A stretch of DNA of 6,417 bases from Eubacterium sp. Its GTDB lineage: Bacteria; Bacillota; Clostridia; Lachnospirales; Lachnospiraceae. Every line of letters begins with the position of its first letter. The first letter of the stretch is position 1. The translations under genes and the position numbers were made by a program. The DNA lies in assembly GCA_022776205.1 (NCBI GenBank), contig JALFIK010000063.1:1-6417 (forward strand), in the 5' to 3' direction. Shown one piece after another: positions 5,639 to 6,417 of the stretch. The notes beneath the pieces were generated by a model that was not told the origin of the DNA, ran no database searches, and saw nothing but the letters and a program-made list of their open reading frames with translations.

Positions 5639-6175
5639 TTAAACTAACTCTATGATAACCTCTAAGGCAGCATCCCCTTTACGCTGTCCGACTTTGACGA
5701 TTCTTGTATAACCACCATTACGTCCGGCATATTTTGGAGCATACTCATCAAAGATTTTCTGTGCAAGATCAATCTTCTTTGTATTTGCTTTCCGTCCCTT
5801 TGCCTCTGCAGGAACCTCTGTTACAGGATATAATACCTTTAACATCTGACGTCTTGCATGAAGTCTGGAAGGTAAATCTTTCTTGATTTCTTTTTCAACT
5901 GTGTCATAAACAGTTACTTTCTTACCGTCAACGACTTCTTTTACTCTCTTGCCATCCGCATCTTTTCTTGCAACTTTCGCCTGAACGGTTACAGTCTCGT
6001 AATTATCTTTTTCTTTCACACCAAGAGCAATTAAATGTTCTGCAATCTTGCGGATTTCTTTTGCCTTTGCTTCTGTTGTACGAATCTTTCCATGATAGAT
6101 CAGCTGTGTAACCTGGTTACGTAATAAAGCTTTTCTCTGGTTAGATGTTCTTCCTAATTTTCTGTATTTTGCCAT
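5639..6175 (-). CDS. rplQ: 50S ribosomal protein L17, long form with internal insertion
   Basis: L17 is a large-subunit protein located near the polypeptide exit. The family core is clear: the N-terminal KYRKLGRTSNQRKALLRN (3-20), the TTEAKAKEIRK helix (33-43), LHARRQ (105-110), and the C-terminal AGRNGGYTRIVKVGQRKGDAA (150-170) ending IIELV. The protein is 178 residues, against about 120-127 in B. subtilis and E. coli. In the B. subtilis form, LG-K-R-G-D runs almost straight into LHARRQ. Here about 49 charged, K/E/D/V-rich residues (roughly 55-103) are inserted at that point, with about nine more near 118-134. The reading frame is intact across the insertion, so it is not a frameshift. AGGAGGT (6184-6190) lies 8 nt before the ATG. 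It follows rpoA by 86 bp, the classic end of the alpha operon, and is followed by a terminator. Confidence 0.97.
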   Translation of the reverse strand: MAKYRKLGRTSNQRKALLRNQVTQLIYHGKIRTTEAKAKEIRKIAEHLIALGVKEKDNYETVTVQAKVARKDADGKRVKEVVDGKKVTVYDTVEKEIKKDLPSRLHARRQMLKVLYPVTEVPAEAKGRKANTKKIDLAQKIFDEYAPKYAGRNGGYTRIVKVGQRKGDAALEVIIELV

Positions 6176-6261
6176 TTTAATGGACCTCCTGTTTATTTTT
6201 CGCCATGCCTACTAATACCTTCAGCCTAAGCGGGTCTATATTACTTTGTTTATGGTAAGAA

Positions 6262-6417
6262 TTACTCTTCGCTATTATTTAAGGAAAGACCTAATTCTTT
6301 TAATTTAGCTAATACTTCTTCAAGAGACTTACGTCCAAGGTTACGAACCTTCATCATATCTTCAGGTGTCTTGTTTGTAAGTTCTTCAACAGTATTGATA
6401 CCTGCTCTCTTTAAGCA
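6262..6417 (-). CDS. rpoA: RNA polymerase alpha subunit, C-terminal end (5' part outside window)
   Basis: The last 51 residues of the alpha subunit are visible, ending at TAA (6262-6264). They are the main part of the C-terminal domain, which binds promoter UP elements and activators. The fragment starts CLKRAGINTVEEL, which matches the helix beginning at E. coli C269. The second helix-hairpin-helix element, VRNLGRKSLEEV (24-35), holds the conserved G, K and S that contact the DNA minor groove. The tail KELGLSLNN is typical of Firmicutes. The key DNA-contacting arginine equivalent to E. coli R265 falls just outside the window. The usual neighbour rplQ follows after 86 bp, in which I see no hairpin terminator, so the two are probably cotranscribed. 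Confidence 0.96.
   Translation of the reverse strand, partial: CLKRAGINTVEELTNKTPEDMMKVRNLGRKSLEEVLAKLKELGLSLNNSEE

Noticed and set aside
6177..6206. A nine-codon reading frame just before rplQ (starting MAKNKQEVH), as a possible leader peptide.
   Set aside because: It has no properly spaced ribosome binding site, has no regulatory codon run, and contains the rplQ Shine-Dalgarno itself. Chance is the simpler explanation.
1..6417. CRISPR arrays, insertion sequences, attachment sites, tRNA/rRNA genes or an undescribed multi-gene system.
   Set aside because: I saw no direct-repeat array, terminal inverted repeats, transposase or integrase fragments, or RNA genes. Nearly all the sequence is conserved housekeeping genes in a familiar order.

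Overview
The window comes from a low-to-moderate GC Firmicute, most likely a Clostridia/Lachnospiraceae-type anaerobe. Supporting signs are strong GGAGG-type ribosome binding sites, a perfect sigma-A-type promoter, the gene order rpoA-rplQ-ecfA1-ecfA2-ecfT-truA-...-rplM-rpsI, and a ribosomal protein L17 that is much longer than the Bacillus form. Every gene lies on the minus strand, so transcription runs from position 6417 towards position 1.

Layout in transcription order: the last 51 codons of rpoA (RNA polymerase alpha, C-terminal domain); rplQ (L17, with a large internal insertion); an intrinsic terminator; then a tightly packed group made of ecfA1, ecfA2 and ecfT (the shared ATPase/transmembrane module of ECF vitamin transporters), truA (tRNA pseudouridine synthase) and an FMN nitroreductase-family gene. 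Within this group two gene junctions are ATGA overlaps, one stop codon lies inside the next Shine-Dalgarno sequence, and one gap is 14 bp. Next comes a 222-bp gap holding a consensus promoter and a roughly 160-nt structured leader, followed by rplM (L13) and rpsI (S9). A strong intrinsic terminator closes that unit. Finally, after about 150 bp, a separate unit begins with a response regulator that runs off the left edge with only its receiver domain present.

The block links translation (alpha subunit, L17, L13, S9, tRNA modification) with vitamin uptake energisation (EcfA1A2T). The ECF module has no substrate-binding S component here, as expected for the shared type whose S components are encoded elsewhere. 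The ecf group follows the rplQ terminator with no convincing promoter of its own, so it probably depends on read-through. rplM-rpsI has its own strong promoter and a leader that could be autoregulatory.

This is mostly a conserved housekeeping region, and I find no undescribed defence, mobile or biosynthetic system. The points most worth a second look are the L17 insertion, the folded rplM leader with a terminator-like first hairpin, the rplQ/ecfA1 terminator, and the nitroreductase gene inserted between truA and rplM.
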